The notes: generated by a model not told the origin, from the letters alone. Positions 49,240-58,258 are shown, numbered from the stretch's first letter. The stretch: DNA of 64,000 nt from CAVAWX01 sp963614215 (GCA_963614215.1 CAVECB010000005.1:1-64000); one strand, 5' to 3'. Numbers and translations are program-made.

Positions 49240-49758
49240 CTAAAAGTGCGGACGCGCGTTTGAAAAGGCGGATTCGAGGGCTGTGGCGCGAGGGCCGCGT
49301 CCCGCTATCTCGATGCGACGCAGATTGCCTGCTACCTGGGCAGAACCGGCATCAACGAACTTGCCGGCGCCTGCCATCTCTATCGAAAACGAGACTTCCA
49401 AATAGTCCTCGGGCAGCGCCTCGGGAAATTTGTCGCCCCACTCTACCAGGCACACCGCGCCGGATTCGAGCATGCCGAAGTAGTCGATGTCCTCGAGCGC
49501 CTCGACGCTTTCCAGCCGGTAGAGGTCGAAATGCAGCAGGGGCAGCTCGTCGCCCACATACTCGACCATGATGGTGAAAGTAGGGCTCGTCACCTCGTCG
49601 TCTACGCCCAAGCCGGCAGCAAAGCCCTTCGAGAACTGGGTTTTGCCCGCGCCCAAATCGCCCGTCAAAACGACGACGTCGCCCGCCTGCGCAAACCCGG
49701 CGAGTTTTCGGGCAATCTCTATCGTTTCTTGCGCGGACGCGCTCGTGCAGCTCAGCAT
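49240..49758 (-). CDS. tsaE: tRNA threonylcarbamoyladenosine biosynthesis ATPase TsaE
   Basis: This 172-aa P-loop protein has Walker A GDLGAGKTQFSKGFA (about 33-47), SPTFTIMVEY and LLHFDLYRLES (the H-x-D-x-Y-R motif of TsaE), and a D-E-like Walker B region CLVEWGDKFPE. TsaE supports TsaBD in making t6A37 in tRNAs that read ANN codons. ATG 49758 has GGAGAGGGGGAG upstream and overlaps the udg end by 7 bases; the longer frame to 49869 is a shadow of udg. Confidence 0.92.
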   Translation of the reverse strand: MLSCTSASAQETIEIARKLAGFAQAGDVVVLTGDLGAGKTQFSKGFAAGLGVDDEVTSPTFTIMVEYVGDELPLLHFDLYRLESVEALEDIDYFGMLESGAVCLVEWGDKFPEALPEDYLEVSFSIEMAGAGKFVDAGSAQVAGNLRRIEIAGRGPRATALESAFSNARPHF

Positions 49759-50648
49759 GGGCGCTCCCCCTCTCCTGCATCCTCTTTTGCGGCGCGTACA
49801 CCTTGGCCGCCATATCCGGCATGCGCATCCCGACCACCACGCCCGGCATGCATCTCTGTCCCGCCGCAATCGGCGCCCGCGTCACGTCCGCCGCACACCG
49901 TGCCGCGCAGCTCGCCGCCCCCGCCTTCACCATCGAGCAGTGCCCCCAGCCTGCGGAAATCCTCGCGCACCAGCTCAGTCTTCGAGCGGTCGTAGATGAC
50001 CGCCGCCGGATGAAACATGGGCACGACGGCAAACGGCCCCATCTCCCGGACGCTGCCGTGCAGCTCGCCGATGCCGTCTTTCACGCCCAAAAGGAGCCGC
50101 GTGGCAAAATTGCCCAAGGTGACGACGACGTCCGGACGCACGGCCGCAATCTGTGCAGCAAGCCAGGAAGCACACGCCTCGACCTCGGCGGCACGCGGGT
50201 TGCGGTTGGCGGGCGGGCGACATTTCAGCACGTTGGCGATGTAGATATCGGCACGCGAAAGGCCCGCCAGCTCCAAAAAAGCATCGAGATTCTTGCCGGC
50301 GCTACCCACGAAAGGCGCGCCTTGCTCGTCTTCGTTTTTGCCGGGCGCCTCGCCCACAAACATCACGTCCGCGCATGGGTTTCCTGCGCCCACCACCACG
50401 TTTACGCGCGTTTCGCACAAGGCGCACGCACGGCACTCGCGCATCCGGGCCGCAAGCTCGTCCATAGCGGCCGCCCCGCCCCCGACGCTCGCGGGCGTTT
50501 CACCCAGCTGCGTTTCAGCACTCGCCTCGAAAGCCGCCTGCAGCCATTGCGGCAGCTCGCACACGTCAGGCGATTCGCGCACATCCCCCGCACCCGCTTC
50601 ACCTGCGGCGCCGCCGTCCGCGCCCGACCTTCGCCCCGCCCCGTTCAT
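49752..50648 (-). CDS. udg: Family 4-like uracil-DNA glycosylase
   Basis: This 298-aa protein has an Fe-S uracil-DNA glycosylase core. It contains CRACALCETR (cluster Cys), motif A GEAPGKNEDEQGAPFVGSAG, NVLKCRPPANRNP, a late Cys (EVEACASWL) and motif B MFHPAAVIYDRS. Residues 1-60 and the last 65 are low-complexity (GGGELRGTVCGGRDAG), long for the family (about 200 aa). It removes uracil from DNA. It overlaps the alr stop by 4 bases and tsaE by 7. Confidence 0.85.
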   Translation of the reverse strand: MNGAGRRSGADGGAAGEAGAGDVRESPDVCELPQWLQAAFEASAETQLGETPASVGGGAAAMDELAARMRECRACALCETRVNVVVGAGNPCADVMFVGEAPGKNEDEQGAPFVGSAGKNLDAFLELAGLSRADIYIANVLKCRPPANRNPRAAEVEACASWLAAQIAAVRPDVVVTLGNFATRLLLGVKDGIGELHGSVREMGPFAVVPMFHPAAVIYDRSKTELVREDFRRLGALLDGEGGGGELRGTVCGGRDAGADCGGTEMHAGRGGRDAHAGYGGQGVRAAKEDAGEGERPC

Positions 50649-51973
50649 ACGTATATGCGCGGCAGGCGCATGCCGAAGCCGCAGACAATCTCGTAGTTGA
50701 TGGTGCCTATCTGGTCGGCCATCATGTCGGCCGTAATCTCCTCGTCGCCTTGGCGCCCCACGATGACGACCTCGTCGCCTTCCTGCACGCCTGTGCCGCC
50801 GCCGTCGCGCCTATGGGTGAAGGGGACCTCGACCATGGCCTGATCCATGCATATGTTGCCCACCTGCAGGCACACCTGGCCGTGTATCAGCACGTCCATG
50901 CAGTTGGACAGCGAGCGGCGCAGGCCGTCGGCATACCCCAGCGGCACCGTCGCAATCTGGACGGGCGTGGCCGTGCGGTAGGTGAAGCCGTAGCTCACGC
51001 CTTGGCCGATGCGCGGCTCGTTGACCGCCGAGACCAGCGCCTTCACGCTCATGGCCGGCCGCAGGTCCTCCTGGCCACGCAGGTTCGGACTGGGGGCAAG
51101 GCCATACATCGTGCAGCCCAGGCGCCCCATGTCGTAGTGTGCCTCGGGATAGCGCATGATGGTGGCCGAGTTCGCGCAATGCACGACACCCGGGTCCATA
51201 TGCGCGTCGCGCATGGCCGCCAGCGCCTCTTGAAAGCACGCAAGCTGCTCGCGGAAATCCACGTCGGTCGTGTCGTCGGCGCAGGCAAAATGGGTAAACG
51301 TCCCTTCCAGCATGATGCCGCGGTGAAAGCCGACGGCGCGCAGGAACTCGACCACGTCGGTGTAGGGCACGCCAATGCGGTTCATGCCCGTATTCACCGC
51401 CAGGTGGTAGGGCGCGACGGTGCGCTGCAGGTCGGCCGCCTCGCCGAGCGCCAAGGCGAAATCCGTGCTGTAGACCGCCGGGGTGAGCTTGTAGGCGAGC
51501 AGATGGGGAATCGAGCGCGTCGTGGGCTGCGAGAGCACGAGTATGGGCGCGTCGATGCCCGCCTGGCGCAGCGCGGCACCTTCTTCAACAGTGGCCACGC
51601 CCAGCCGACTCGCGCCCGCCTTCAGCGCTGTGCGGGCCACCTGCACCGCACCGTGCCCGTAGCCGTCGGCCTTCACCACGGCCAGAAGACGGCGCGCAGG
51701 GCCTAGGCGCCGGCGGGCGAGGGCAACATTGTGGGCGATGGCCGACAGGTCGACCTCAACCCACGCGCCGCGCAAAAGCGCCGGCCGCGTCGTCTCGCGC
51801 GAAATCGGCGCGGAGGTGTCCACGTGAAGAAAACCAGGGCGGTCGGGCTGTTCGGCGGCTTTGCGCCTGCGTATGGGCTCGACGTTGCTCTTCTCGAAGG
51901 CCTCGCGCCCGCGCTCCAGGCCGCCCGGCAGATGGGGGTCTGCCCCGAAATAGTTGATGCCGTCGTCTGCCAC
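50645..51973 (-). CDS. alr: Alanine racemase
   Basis: This 442-aa PLP enzyme has the cofactor lysine in AVVKADGYGHGAVQVA (residue about 101) and the second-base Tyr in GVSYGFTYRTATPVQIATVPLGYADGLRR (split near 312-340). It also has NTGMNRIG and the substrate-loop MYGLAPSP. It makes D-Ala for peptidoglycan. About 60 extra N-terminal residues precede the family start (ALLRGAWVEVDLSAIAHN), so a later start is possible; GTG 51973 directly follows the nnrD stop. It lies in the glmS to tsaE operon. Confidence 0.93.
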   Translation of the reverse strand: MADDGINYFGADPHLPGGLERGREAFEKSNVEPIRRRKAAEQPDRPGFLHVDTSAPISRETTRPALLRGAWVEVDLSAIAHNVALARRRLGPARRLLAVVKADGYGHGAVQVARTALKAGASRLGVATVEEGAALRQAGIDAPILVLSQPTTRSIPHLLAYKLTPAVYSTDFALALGEAADLQRTVAPYHLAVNTGMNRIGVPYTDVVEFLRAVGFHRGIMLEGTFTHFACADDTTDVDFREQLACFQEALAAMRDAHMDPGVVHCANSATIMRYPEAHYDMGRLGCTMYGLAPSPNLRGQEDLRPAMSVKALVSAVNEPRIGQGVSYGFTYRTATPVQIATVPLGYADGLRRSLSNCMDVLIHGQVCLQVGNICMDQAMVEVPFTHRRDGGGTGVQEGDEVVIVGRQGDEEITADMMADQIGTINYEIVCGFGMRLPRIYV

Positions 51974-51974
51974 G

Positions 51975-52883
51975 CTACACCTGCGCCTTTGCCAAAGAGA
52001 GGATGGCAGAGCCTATTTCGCCGACCACGTCTTCGGGCAAAACAGACAACGCGGACGTGCCCGCGGCTGCGCGCGCGCCGGATGCGCTGTGGAGATGCAC
52101 GGCCAGACACGAGGCGTCGAAGGGTTCCAGGCCTTGCGCCATGAACGCAGCGACCATGCCGCCCAACACGTCGCCCGTACCCGCCTTGGCCAGCTCCGGG
52201 CCTCCCGTCTCGTCCACGAAAAAAGCCCCGTCGGGAGCCGCGACGACGGTGCCCGGACCTTTCAACACGACGATGGCGTTGAAGCGCGACGCCAGTTCCA
52301 GGGCATCGGCTTCGCGGTCTTGCACCTCGCGGCCCAGCAGGCGCGCGGCCTCGCCGGCATGCGGGGTAAGCACGTTCACGCACGATTTGCGCCCCTCGAG
52401 CACGTCGGGGTCTTGCGCGATGATGTTGAGCGCGTCGGCGTCGAAGACCGTCGGGGTCTCGCGCGCGCCCGGATGCCCGCCATCGACGCCCGCTCGAAAG
52501 ACAAGCCCCTTCAAAAAGGCGGCAGGCCCTGCGCATGCACCCATGCCAGGGCCTACGACCAGCGCGTCGCAGGCCGCCACAAACTCGATCACGTCCTCAA
52601 CCGCGCCCGCGGAGAAAAATCCGCCGCTGCCAGGGCATTCGTGCACGGGCACGCTCACGAGATGCGCATGTGCCGCACTCGCCGCGCCCTTGGGTACGCA
52701 CAGGCGCGTGTAGCCCGCGCCGCAGCGCGCCGAGGCCATCGCGGCCAAGATGGCAGCACCCGGATACTCGTACGAGCCACCTGCCACCAAGACCTTGCCG
52801 CGCGTGTACTTGTTCGCGTCCTTGTCCAGCTGCGGGAGAAGCGCCGCCAGCTCGGCTGCGTCACGTTGCATCTTCTTGCCCAT
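51975..52883 (-). CDS. nnrD: ADP/ATP-dependent NAD(P)H-hydrate dehydratase
   Basis: This 302-aa ribokinase-like protein has GKVLVAGGSYEYPGAAILA, ALVVGPGMG, VFDADALN, LTPHAGEAARLLG and the anion-hole signature GGPELAKAGTGDVLGGMVAAF, all typical of NnrD. It repairs hydrated NAD(P)H. No epimerase (NnrE) domain is fused, although many bacteria have both in one chain. ATG 52883 (GAGAGG 9 bases upstream) is preferred; ATG 52892 is possible. Confidence 0.9.
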   Translation of the reverse strand: MGKKMQRDAAELAALLPQLDKDANKYTRGKVLVAGGSYEYPGAAILAAMASARCGAGYTRLCVPKGAASAAHAHLVSVPVHECPGSGGFFSAGAVEDVIEFVAACDALVVGPGMGACAGPAAFLKGLVFRAGVDGGHPGARETPTVFDADALNIIAQDPDVLEGRKSCVNVLTPHAGEAARLLGREVQDREADALELASRFNAIVVLKGPGTVVAAPDGAFFVDETGGPELAKAGTGDVLGGMVAAFMAQGLEPFDASCLAVHLHSASGARAAAGTSALSVLPEDVVGEIGSAILSLAKAQV

Positions 52884-52962
52884 CGCACTCATCCTCTCGG
52901 TTGCTCGCCGCCGTCTTTTCTCACGCCCACAGTATCCACCTTTTGGGCGGGGTGCGGACCCC

Positions 52963-53736
52963 TCATGCGGCGTCCGGTTTCTCCTTCGGGGAAAGCTCGG
53001 CCGGCTCCTCGTCAGATGCCGCATCCTCAAAATCGGCCGCCCCTGTGGCAAGCGCCTCTTCGAGGTTGTCGAGCATGCCGCGCAGCCTCTTAAACTCGGC
53101 GGCCAGCTCCTCGCGCGGGCTAGGGCCAGCCTCTTCTTTGGGCTGCGGACGCGTCTCTTCCGTCGCGGCCAGGGCGTTTGCCACCGCCGTCTCGTGCGTG
53201 CGCGAAAGCGAGAGGTGCACCTCGGTCACGCCCTGTTTTTGCGCCAGCTCGAAGGCCTTGCCGTGCAAGACGGCGCGCGGCCGGCCGCCCTCTTCGTGGA
53301 CCACCTCTATGTCGCGCGGCGCCACGCCTTGTCCAAACCCCGTGCCAAGCGCCTTTGCCACCGCCTCCTTCGCGGCAAAATGCGTCGCGTAGTGCAAGTA
53401 CGCCTTCTTCTTGAAGCCGTCGCAATATGCCTGCTCGCCGTCCGTGTAGACGCGCGTCTTGAAGCGCGGGGTGCGCGCAAGCACGCGTTGCATGCGCGCT
53501 ATCTCGACGATGTCGACGCCAAGGCCGGCCACGGGCGGCGCGGGCGCCTCTTCACCCGCAGCAATGGGCGCTTTTTCGGCCGTCGCGACGGGCGTCTCTT
53601 CACCAACCGCGACGGGCGTCTCTTCACCAACCGCGACGGGCACCTCTTCACCCGCGGCAGCGCCCCCGCTTTCACCTGTGGCAATCGGTGCCTCTTCATC
53701 TGCCGCAGCCGGCGCCTCCACTTCTTGCACGCCCAT
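52963..53736 (-). CDS. acpS: Holo-[acyl-carrier-protein] synthase with repetitive extensions
   Basis: The AcpS core is residues about 70-195: GLGVDIVEIARMQRVLARTP (metal-binding Asp), FAAKEAVAKALGTGF (E and K of the W/FxxKEA motif) and VHLSLSRTHETAVANA. It moves 4'-phosphopantetheine from CoA to ACP. AcpS is usually about 125 aa. Here 70 residues with a repeated PVAVGEET unit precede it, and about 60 acidic residues with a coiled-coil look (REELAAEFKRLRGMLDNLEE) follow. The 24-bp DNA repeat at 53584-53655 encodes the PVAVGEET units. Confidence 0.85.
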   Translation of the reverse strand: MGVQEVEAPAAADEEAPIATGESGGAAAGEEVPVAVGEETPVAVGEETPVATAEKAPIAAGEEAPAPPVAGLGVDIVEIARMQRVLARTPRFKTRVYTDGEQAYCDGFKKKAYLHYATHFAAKEAVAKALGTGFGQGVAPRDIEVVHEEGGRPRAVLHGKAFELAQKQGVTEVHLSLSRTHETAVANALAATEETRPQPKEEAGPSPREELAAEFKRLRGMLDNLEEALATGAADFEDAASDEEPAELSPKEKPDAA

Positions 53737-53739
53737 CCC

Positions 53740-55572
53740 CTACTCCACCGTCACGCTCTTGGCCAGGTTGCGCGGCTTGTCCACGTCGCAGCCGCGCGCA
53801 AGCGCCACGTAACGGGCCAGCAGCTGCAGGGGGACGCTGGCCGTGATGGCCGAGCACCAATCGCGCGCACGGGGCACGAACAGCACCGCGTCGGCGATGC
53901 CGGCCACCTCGTCGTCGCCCTCGCTGGCCACCGCGATGATGGGGCTGTTGCGCGTCTTGGCCTCGACGATGTTGCTGACCGTCTGCGCGCGCGTCGGGCT
54001 GTCGCAAACCACAGCCACAACCGGCGTGTGCTCGTCGAGCAGCGCAATCGGCCCGTGTTTCATCTCGCCGGCCGGGTAGGCCTCGGCGTGCAGGTAGCTG
54101 AGCTCTTTAAGCTTCAACGCACCCTCGTTGCACACGGTAGACGCGATGCCGCGCCCGACAAAAAGCGCCGAATGCGCGCCTTCCAGCAGCCGGGCCGCGT
54201 CCTCGATGTCGCCTAGGTCTTGCAAAATGTCTTCAATCATGGACGGCGTCTCGCGCAGCTCGTAGTACAGGCTGTTCACCTGCCGCGTCGTCAGGCGGCC
54301 CTTTTTCTGGCCGAGAAACATCGCGATCAGCGCCAAGCAGGCAATCTGGGCGAGGAAACTCTTCGTGGCCGCCACCGATATCTCCATATTGGCCTTCACG
54401 TACAGCGTCGCGTCGGATTCGCGCGTGATGCGGCTGCCTACGCAGTTCGTGATGGCGAAAACCCGCGCGCCCTTGCTACGGGCCAGGCGCACGGCGGCCA
54501 GGGTGTCGGCCGTCTCGCCGGACTGGCTGATGGCGATGACCAGCGCAGACGAGCTGACGATGGGGTTGCGGTAGCGGAACTCGCTGGCCACCTCGACGGT
54601 GGTGGGGATGCGCGCCCAGCGTTCGATGAGCTCGCGGGCGACCAGTCCTGCGTGATAGCTCGTGCCGCAGCCGATGATGTAGACCGTGTCGATGGCCTCG
54701 ATGTCGTCTTCGTCGAGGTCGAACTCGTCGAGAAGCACGCGACCGTTTTTCACCTTGCCGGCGATGGTGTCGCGCACGGCGCGGGGCTGCTCGAAAATCT
54801 CCTTGAGCATGAAGTCGGGATAGCCGCCCTTTTCCGCATCGGCCACGTCCCAGTCCACGTGCGTAACGGGCGGGATGAAGGGGGTGCCAGCGGCGTCGAG
54901 GTACGTGATGCCGGTCGGCGCGAGCAGCGCGAATTGGCCGTCTTCGAGGAAGACCACGTCGCGCGTGCGGTCGATGAAGGCAACGACATCCGAGCCCACG
55001 AAGGCCGTCTGCTCGTCGGGCGCGTACCCCACGACCACGGGCGAATCCTTGCGCGTGACGGCGATGACGTCCGGGTGGTCGGCGTGCACGGCGGCCAGCG
55101 CATAGGCGCCCGCCAGATGCTCGACCGCGCGGCGCAGAGCCTCCACGATGTCGCCGTCGTAGAAGCGCTCGAGCAGGTGCGCGACCACCTCGCTGTCCGT
55201 GTCGCTTTTGAAGACATGGCCATCGGCTTCCAGCTCGTCGCGCAACTGGGTGAAGTTTTCGATGATGCCGTTGTGCACGACGGCTATTTTTTCCGTGCAG
55301 TCCAGATGCGGGTGCGCGTTGGCCTCCGAGGGCTTGCCGTGCGTGGCCCAGCGCGTGTGCCCGATGCCGCAGCAGGCAGACGAGGGCAGGTCCGCGGCGG
55401 CGCGCTCGAGCTCGGCCACCTTGCCCGCCCGCTTCACCACCGAGATGGTTCCGTCGCCTTCGGGCAAGGCAATGCCCGCCGAGTCGTAGCCCCGGTACTC
55501 GAGCTTCTTCAAACCCTCTATAAGCGTGGTGGCCGCGGATTTCGTGCCCGTGCAGCCGACAATTCCGCACAT
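53740..55572 (-). CDS. glmS: Glutamine-fructose-6-phosphate aminotransferase (isomerizing)
   Basis: This 610-aa protein begins MCGIVGCTG, whose Cys2 is the glutaminase nucleophile. It has GIGHTRWATHG and two SIS domains (IGCGTSYHAGLVARELIE; ALFVGRGIASTVCNEGALKLKE; EAYPAGEMKHGPIALLDE) and ends with AKSVTVE. It makes glucosamine-6-phosphate for peptidoglycan. It is the first gene of the six-gene operon running to tsaE. No glmS ribozyme core was recognised in the 180 bases upstream. Confidence 0.97.
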   Translation of the reverse strand: MCGIVGCTGTKSAATTLIEGLKKLEYRGYDSAGIALPEGDGTISVVKRAGKVAELERAAADLPSSACCGIGHTRWATHGKPSEANAHPHLDCTEKIAVVHNGIIENFTQLRDELEADGHVFKSDTDSEVVAHLLERFYDGDIVEALRRAVEHLAGAYALAAVHADHPDVIAVTRKDSPVVVGYAPDEQTAFVGSDVVAFIDRTRDVVFLEDGQFALLAPTGITYLDAAGTPFIPPVTHVDWDVADAEKGGYPDFMLKEIFEQPRAVRDTIAGKVKNGRVLLDEFDLDEDDIEAIDTVYIIGCGTSYHAGLVARELIERWARIPTTVEVASEFRYRNPIVSSSALVIAISQSGETADTLAAVRLARSKGARVFAITNCVGSRITRESDATLYVKANMEISVAATKSFLAQIACLALIAMFLGQKKGRLTTRQVNSLYYELRETPSMIEDILQDLGDIEDAARLLEGAHSALFVGRGIASTVCNEGALKLKELSYLHAEAYPAGEMKHGPIALLDEHTPVVAVVCDSPTRAQTVSNIVEAKTRNSPIIAVASEGDDEVAGIADAVLFVPRARDWCSAITASVPLQLLARYVALARGCDVDKPRNLAKSVTVE

Positions 55573-55643
55573 GCGCCTTCAGGCCTCCTCGATGCGGCGT
55601 GTTTTCGTCTGGTGAATTCTAGCAGAGCGCCCATGAAAACGAA

Positions 55644-55669
55644 GACGCTCGCCGCGTACGGCGAGCGTC
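55644..55669 (-). terminator. Terminator of the rplU-rpmA operon
   Basis: GACGCTCGCCG and CGGCGAGCGTC form a perfect 11-bp stem around a 4-base loop. On the minus strand TTCGTTTTC follows. It lies 83 bases past the rpmA stop. Confidence 0.75.
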
Positions 55670-55751
55670 CATCTCGTGAAATCTCGACGGCCTTCGCGTG
55701 CGGTGCCGTCCGGCGTGGACGGGCGCGCAAGGCCGATGTGCCGCGTCTGCT

Positions 55752-56006
55752 TTAGGCCTCGGCGGGGATGACGTGCACCTTGCGCTGCTTGCCGCGCGTG
55801 TACTTGACCGTGCCGTCTGCCAGGGCAAACAGCGTGTCGTCCTTGCCGCGGCCGACGTTTTCGCCGGGGTGGAAGTGAGTGCCGCGCTGGCGGACGAGAA
55901 TCTCGCCGGTGCCGACTTCTTGGCCGCCGAAGCGCTTGCAGCCCAGACGCTGCGCGCGGGAGTCGCGGCCGTTGCGGGAGGAAGCTTGGCCTTTCTTGTG
56001 TGCCAT
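55752..56006 (-). CDS. rpmA: Ribosomal protein bL27
   Basis: This 84-aa protein (MAHKKGQASSRNGRDSRAQR; LGCKRFGGQEVGTGEILVRQ; GTHFHPGENVGRGKDDTLFA) matches bL27 over its full length. The N-terminus starts directly with MAHKKG, so no Prp-type processing extension as in Firmicutes is present. GAAAGGA precedes the ATG. It is co-transcribed after rplU with a 42-base gap. Confidence 0.97.
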   Translation of the reverse strand: MAHKKGQASSRNGRDSRAQRLGCKRFGGQEVGTGEILVRQRGTHFHPGENVGRGKDDTLFALADGTVKYTRGKQRKVHVIPAEA

Positions 56007-56048
56007 ATCGCATCAGTCCTTTCTGAAAACGCTATCTGAAAAACGCGC

Positions 56049-56660
56049 CTAGGCGTTCTCGATTGCCGTGATGATGTCGGCCTTACGCGCGCCGGACTCG
56101 AGCTTGACGCCGCGCTCCTTGGCGAGGTCTTTCAGCTGGGCAACAGTGAGCTTGGAGAGGTCTTGCGCCGCGTCGGCCTTGTCGGCCTTGTCGGCCTTGT
56201 CGGACGCGGCGGCCTTCTCGGCCTTCGCCTCTTTCGCGGGCGCCTCTGCCTTGGCGGCTTCCTTCTTGGCGGCCGGCTTCTTGTCTGCGGCCTTCTTGTC
56301 GGCCTTGGCCGCGGCGGGGCGCTCCTCGCGCTTTTTGGGGGCTTCGGCCTTCTCGCCGTTCAGCTCGACGATACAGATGCGGGTGAGCTGCTGGCGATGG
56401 CCGCGCGTGCGCTTGTAGCCTTTACGCTTCTTGAACTTGAAGACAAGCACCTTGTCGCCCTTGTGCTGCTCCACGATCTGCGCGACCACCTTGACGCCCG
56501 AAAGCTCCTTCGGATCGCTGATGGTCTTCTTGCCGTCGCGGACGAGCAGAACCTGCAGGTCGAGCTTGTCGCCCTCGGCTCCCTCGAGCTTCTCGACGTC
56601 GAGCACGTCGCCGGCCTTGACGGTGTATTGCTTGCCACCGGTTTTCACAATCGCGTACAT
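56049..56660 (-). CDS. rplU: Ribosomal protein bL21 with a Lys/Ala linker and Rho-N/SAP-like C-terminal domain
   Basis: Residues 1-103 are bL21 (MYAIVKTGGKQYTVKAGDVL; FKFKKRKGYKRTRGHRQQLT). The chain then continues for 100 residues with a Lys/Ala-rich linker (KADKKAADKKPAAKKEAAKA) and a final LSKLTVAQLKDLAKERGVKL-type helix-extended-helix motif as in SAP/Rho N-terminal domains. Standard bL21 is about 103 aa. The tail may bind nucleic acid. The ATG has GGAAAGG upstream. Confidence 0.93.
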   Translation of the reverse strand: MYAIVKTGGKQYTVKAGDVLDVEKLEGAEGDKLDLQVLLVRDGKKTISDPKELSGVKVVAQIVEQHKGDKVLVFKFKKRKGYKRTRGHRQQLTRICIVELNGEKAEAPKKREERPAAAKADKKAADKKPAAKKEAAKAEAPAKEAKAEKAAASDKADKADKADAAQDLSKLTVAQLKDLAKERGVKLESGARKADIITAIENA

Positions 56661-57016
56661 CTTCGCTTACCTTTCCAGTTCAAATGAGCACACATGCACC
56701 CGCACGTGTGCAGACGCAACGCTGCATGCTAGCAAAGACCCCTCCCGTGCGCAAGGACGATTTTTCGATTTGGTGAAAGGGGCGCGATGGCGGCGCGGCA
56801 GGTTGCGGCAACGGTGCGGTTGGGGCGCGGTGGCGGCGCGGCGGGCTATGGCGGCGCCTTGCAGCGACGCCCGTTTTCAGATTGCGTATAGGTTCTGTTC
56901 AGATTTCGTTTGGGGCCTGTTCGGATTTCGCTTGGAAACCACTCGGAGGTTTGTTCAGGTTCGCCTGACATCATGCGGTGCACGGAAAGGGCCGAGCAGG
57001 AGGCGGGGCGATCTAA
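56661..57016. other. Intergenic region with 22-23-bp imperfect direct repeats
   Basis: This 356-bp stretch holds the rplU promoter side and the M23 leader; no gene is supported. Three related units occur at 56891-56913 (GGTTCTGTTCAGATTTCGTTTG), 56914-56935 (GGCCTGTTCGGATTTCGCTTGG) and about 56947-56969 (AGGTTTGTTCAGGTTCGCC). 56770-56870 is G-rich low complexity. Confidence 0.45.
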
Positions 57017-58258
57017 TTGACCATCCATATAGCAAACCAGGAAAGAGCAAATGCCGCGGGCGCGCACGTGCATGCTGCCATGAAGTTTTTCTCGGCGCTG
57101 TGCGCGGCGGCGGTATTTGCACTCATCCTCTTCCCGGTTCCGCTTTTTCCTCTCGCTCCGGCTTTCTCTTTGCCGGAAAAAGCCCAGGCCTCTGGCGTCT
57201 GGCCGCTGCCGTCCCCTCGCCTTTCCGTCGAACTTGGATTCCTCGAAAGCTACGAGTTCTCGGGCACGACATACACACACAGAGGCGTAGACATAGGCGC
57301 AGACGCCGGGGCGCGCGTCTGCTCGCCCGTAGACGGCACAGTGAGCTTCGTGGGCGAGGTCCCCGCAGGAGACGACGGTGCGGGTGATGGGGGCAGCGCG
57401 ACCATGCGGGCGGTGTCTGTGAAGATGAGCGACGGGCGCGTCGTCACGTTCATGCCCGTGCAAGACACGCGCGTGAAAGAGGGGGCGAACGTCTCGGCCG
57501 GCCAGGAGCTTGCCTTGCTTGCCGCAGGCGGGGACAGGTCGTCGGCATCTACGCACCTGCACATGGGCTTAAAGCGCGACGGCAGCTACTACGACCCGCT
57601 CTCGCTGTTCGGTCTGGAGAGCACGGCATCTGCCGCCGCTCGTGCAGACGATGCGGCCTCAGGAGCAGAGACGACGGCGGCGAGCGGGACAGAGGCTGGC
57701 GCGGGCGTGCAAGCGGCAACGGCGGGCGGAGCCGCGCTTGCGGCCGAAGGGGTTGCGGACACGACGGCGGGCGACGCTCTCGCAGAAAGCGCCGGCGCGC
57801 AGGAGTCGGGGGCAGCTGCCGGCAGCGTGCAGGAGGGGCTGGCTGCCCAAGGCAGCGCCGCAGACAGCTTCGGAACCATCAGCTCGGGGGATGCGGCCGG
57901 CGCCTTGTTGCAGATGGGCGCGACGGACACGTCTCCCCTAGGAGCCATCCACTCGTTTTTCTCGCCCGCCGTCAAGGCATGCGCAAGCCAACTCGAAGGG
58001 CTGCGGCGGGCGTTTGCAAAATCTGTCGCCGCGCCGTGGCTTGTCGCCGTAGCCTGCGTCGGTGGTGCTGCGGGGCTTGCGGGGCTTGCGACAATCGCAA
58101 GGGGCAGAGCAAAAACCGAGCGCCGCGCAGAGGAGGGACAAGGGAGACTGGGGGCTTTTCGCCGGCACCTGACGCACCTGGCCGCCGGCGCGCAAGGTTT
58201 TCTGCAGCGCCTGCGCAAAACTCCTTCTTGTGAAAGGGAGAGCGGGGTGGTAGGATAG
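57017..58258 (+). CDS. Secreted M23-family peptidase (LytM-like)
   Basis: An N-terminal signal (MKFFSALCAAAVFALILFPV) is followed by an M23 domain: THRGVDIGADAGARVCSPVDG (first zinc His and Asp) and STHLHMGLKRDG (H-x-H). An Ala/Gly-rich region of about 150 residues, a late hydrophobic segment (WLVAVACVGGAAGLAGLATI) and a basic tail follow. M23 enzymes cut peptidoglycan peptide bridges or serve as regulators. The start is uncertain: TTG 57017 follows AGGAGGCGGGG at long spacing, while ATG 57080 starts right at the signal but lacks a ribosome site. Confidence 0.82.
   Translation: MTIHIANQERANAAGAHVHAAMKFFSALCAAAVFALILFPVPLFPLAPAFSLPEKAQASGVWPLPSPRLSVELGFLESYEFSGTTYTHRGVDIGADAGARVCSPVDGTVSFVGEVPAGDDGAGDGGSATMRAVSVKMSDGRVVTFMPVQDTRVKEGANVSAGQELALLAAGGDRSSASTHLHMGLKRDGSYYDPLSLFGLESTASAAARADDAASGAETTAASGTEAGAGVQAATAGGAALAAEGVADTTAGDALAESAGAQESGAAAGSVQEGLAAQGSAADSFGTISSGDAAGALLQMGATDTSPLGAIHSFFSPAVKACASQLEGLRRAFAKSVAAPWLVAVACVGGAAGLAGLATIARGRAKTERRAEEGQGRLGAFRRHLTHLAAGAQGFLQRLRKTPSCERESGVVG

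Noticed and set aside
55573..55751. glmS ribozyme or small gene upstream of glmS
   Set aside because: The gap contains mainly the rplU-rpmA terminator hairpin; no ribozyme core or convincing ORF was recognised.
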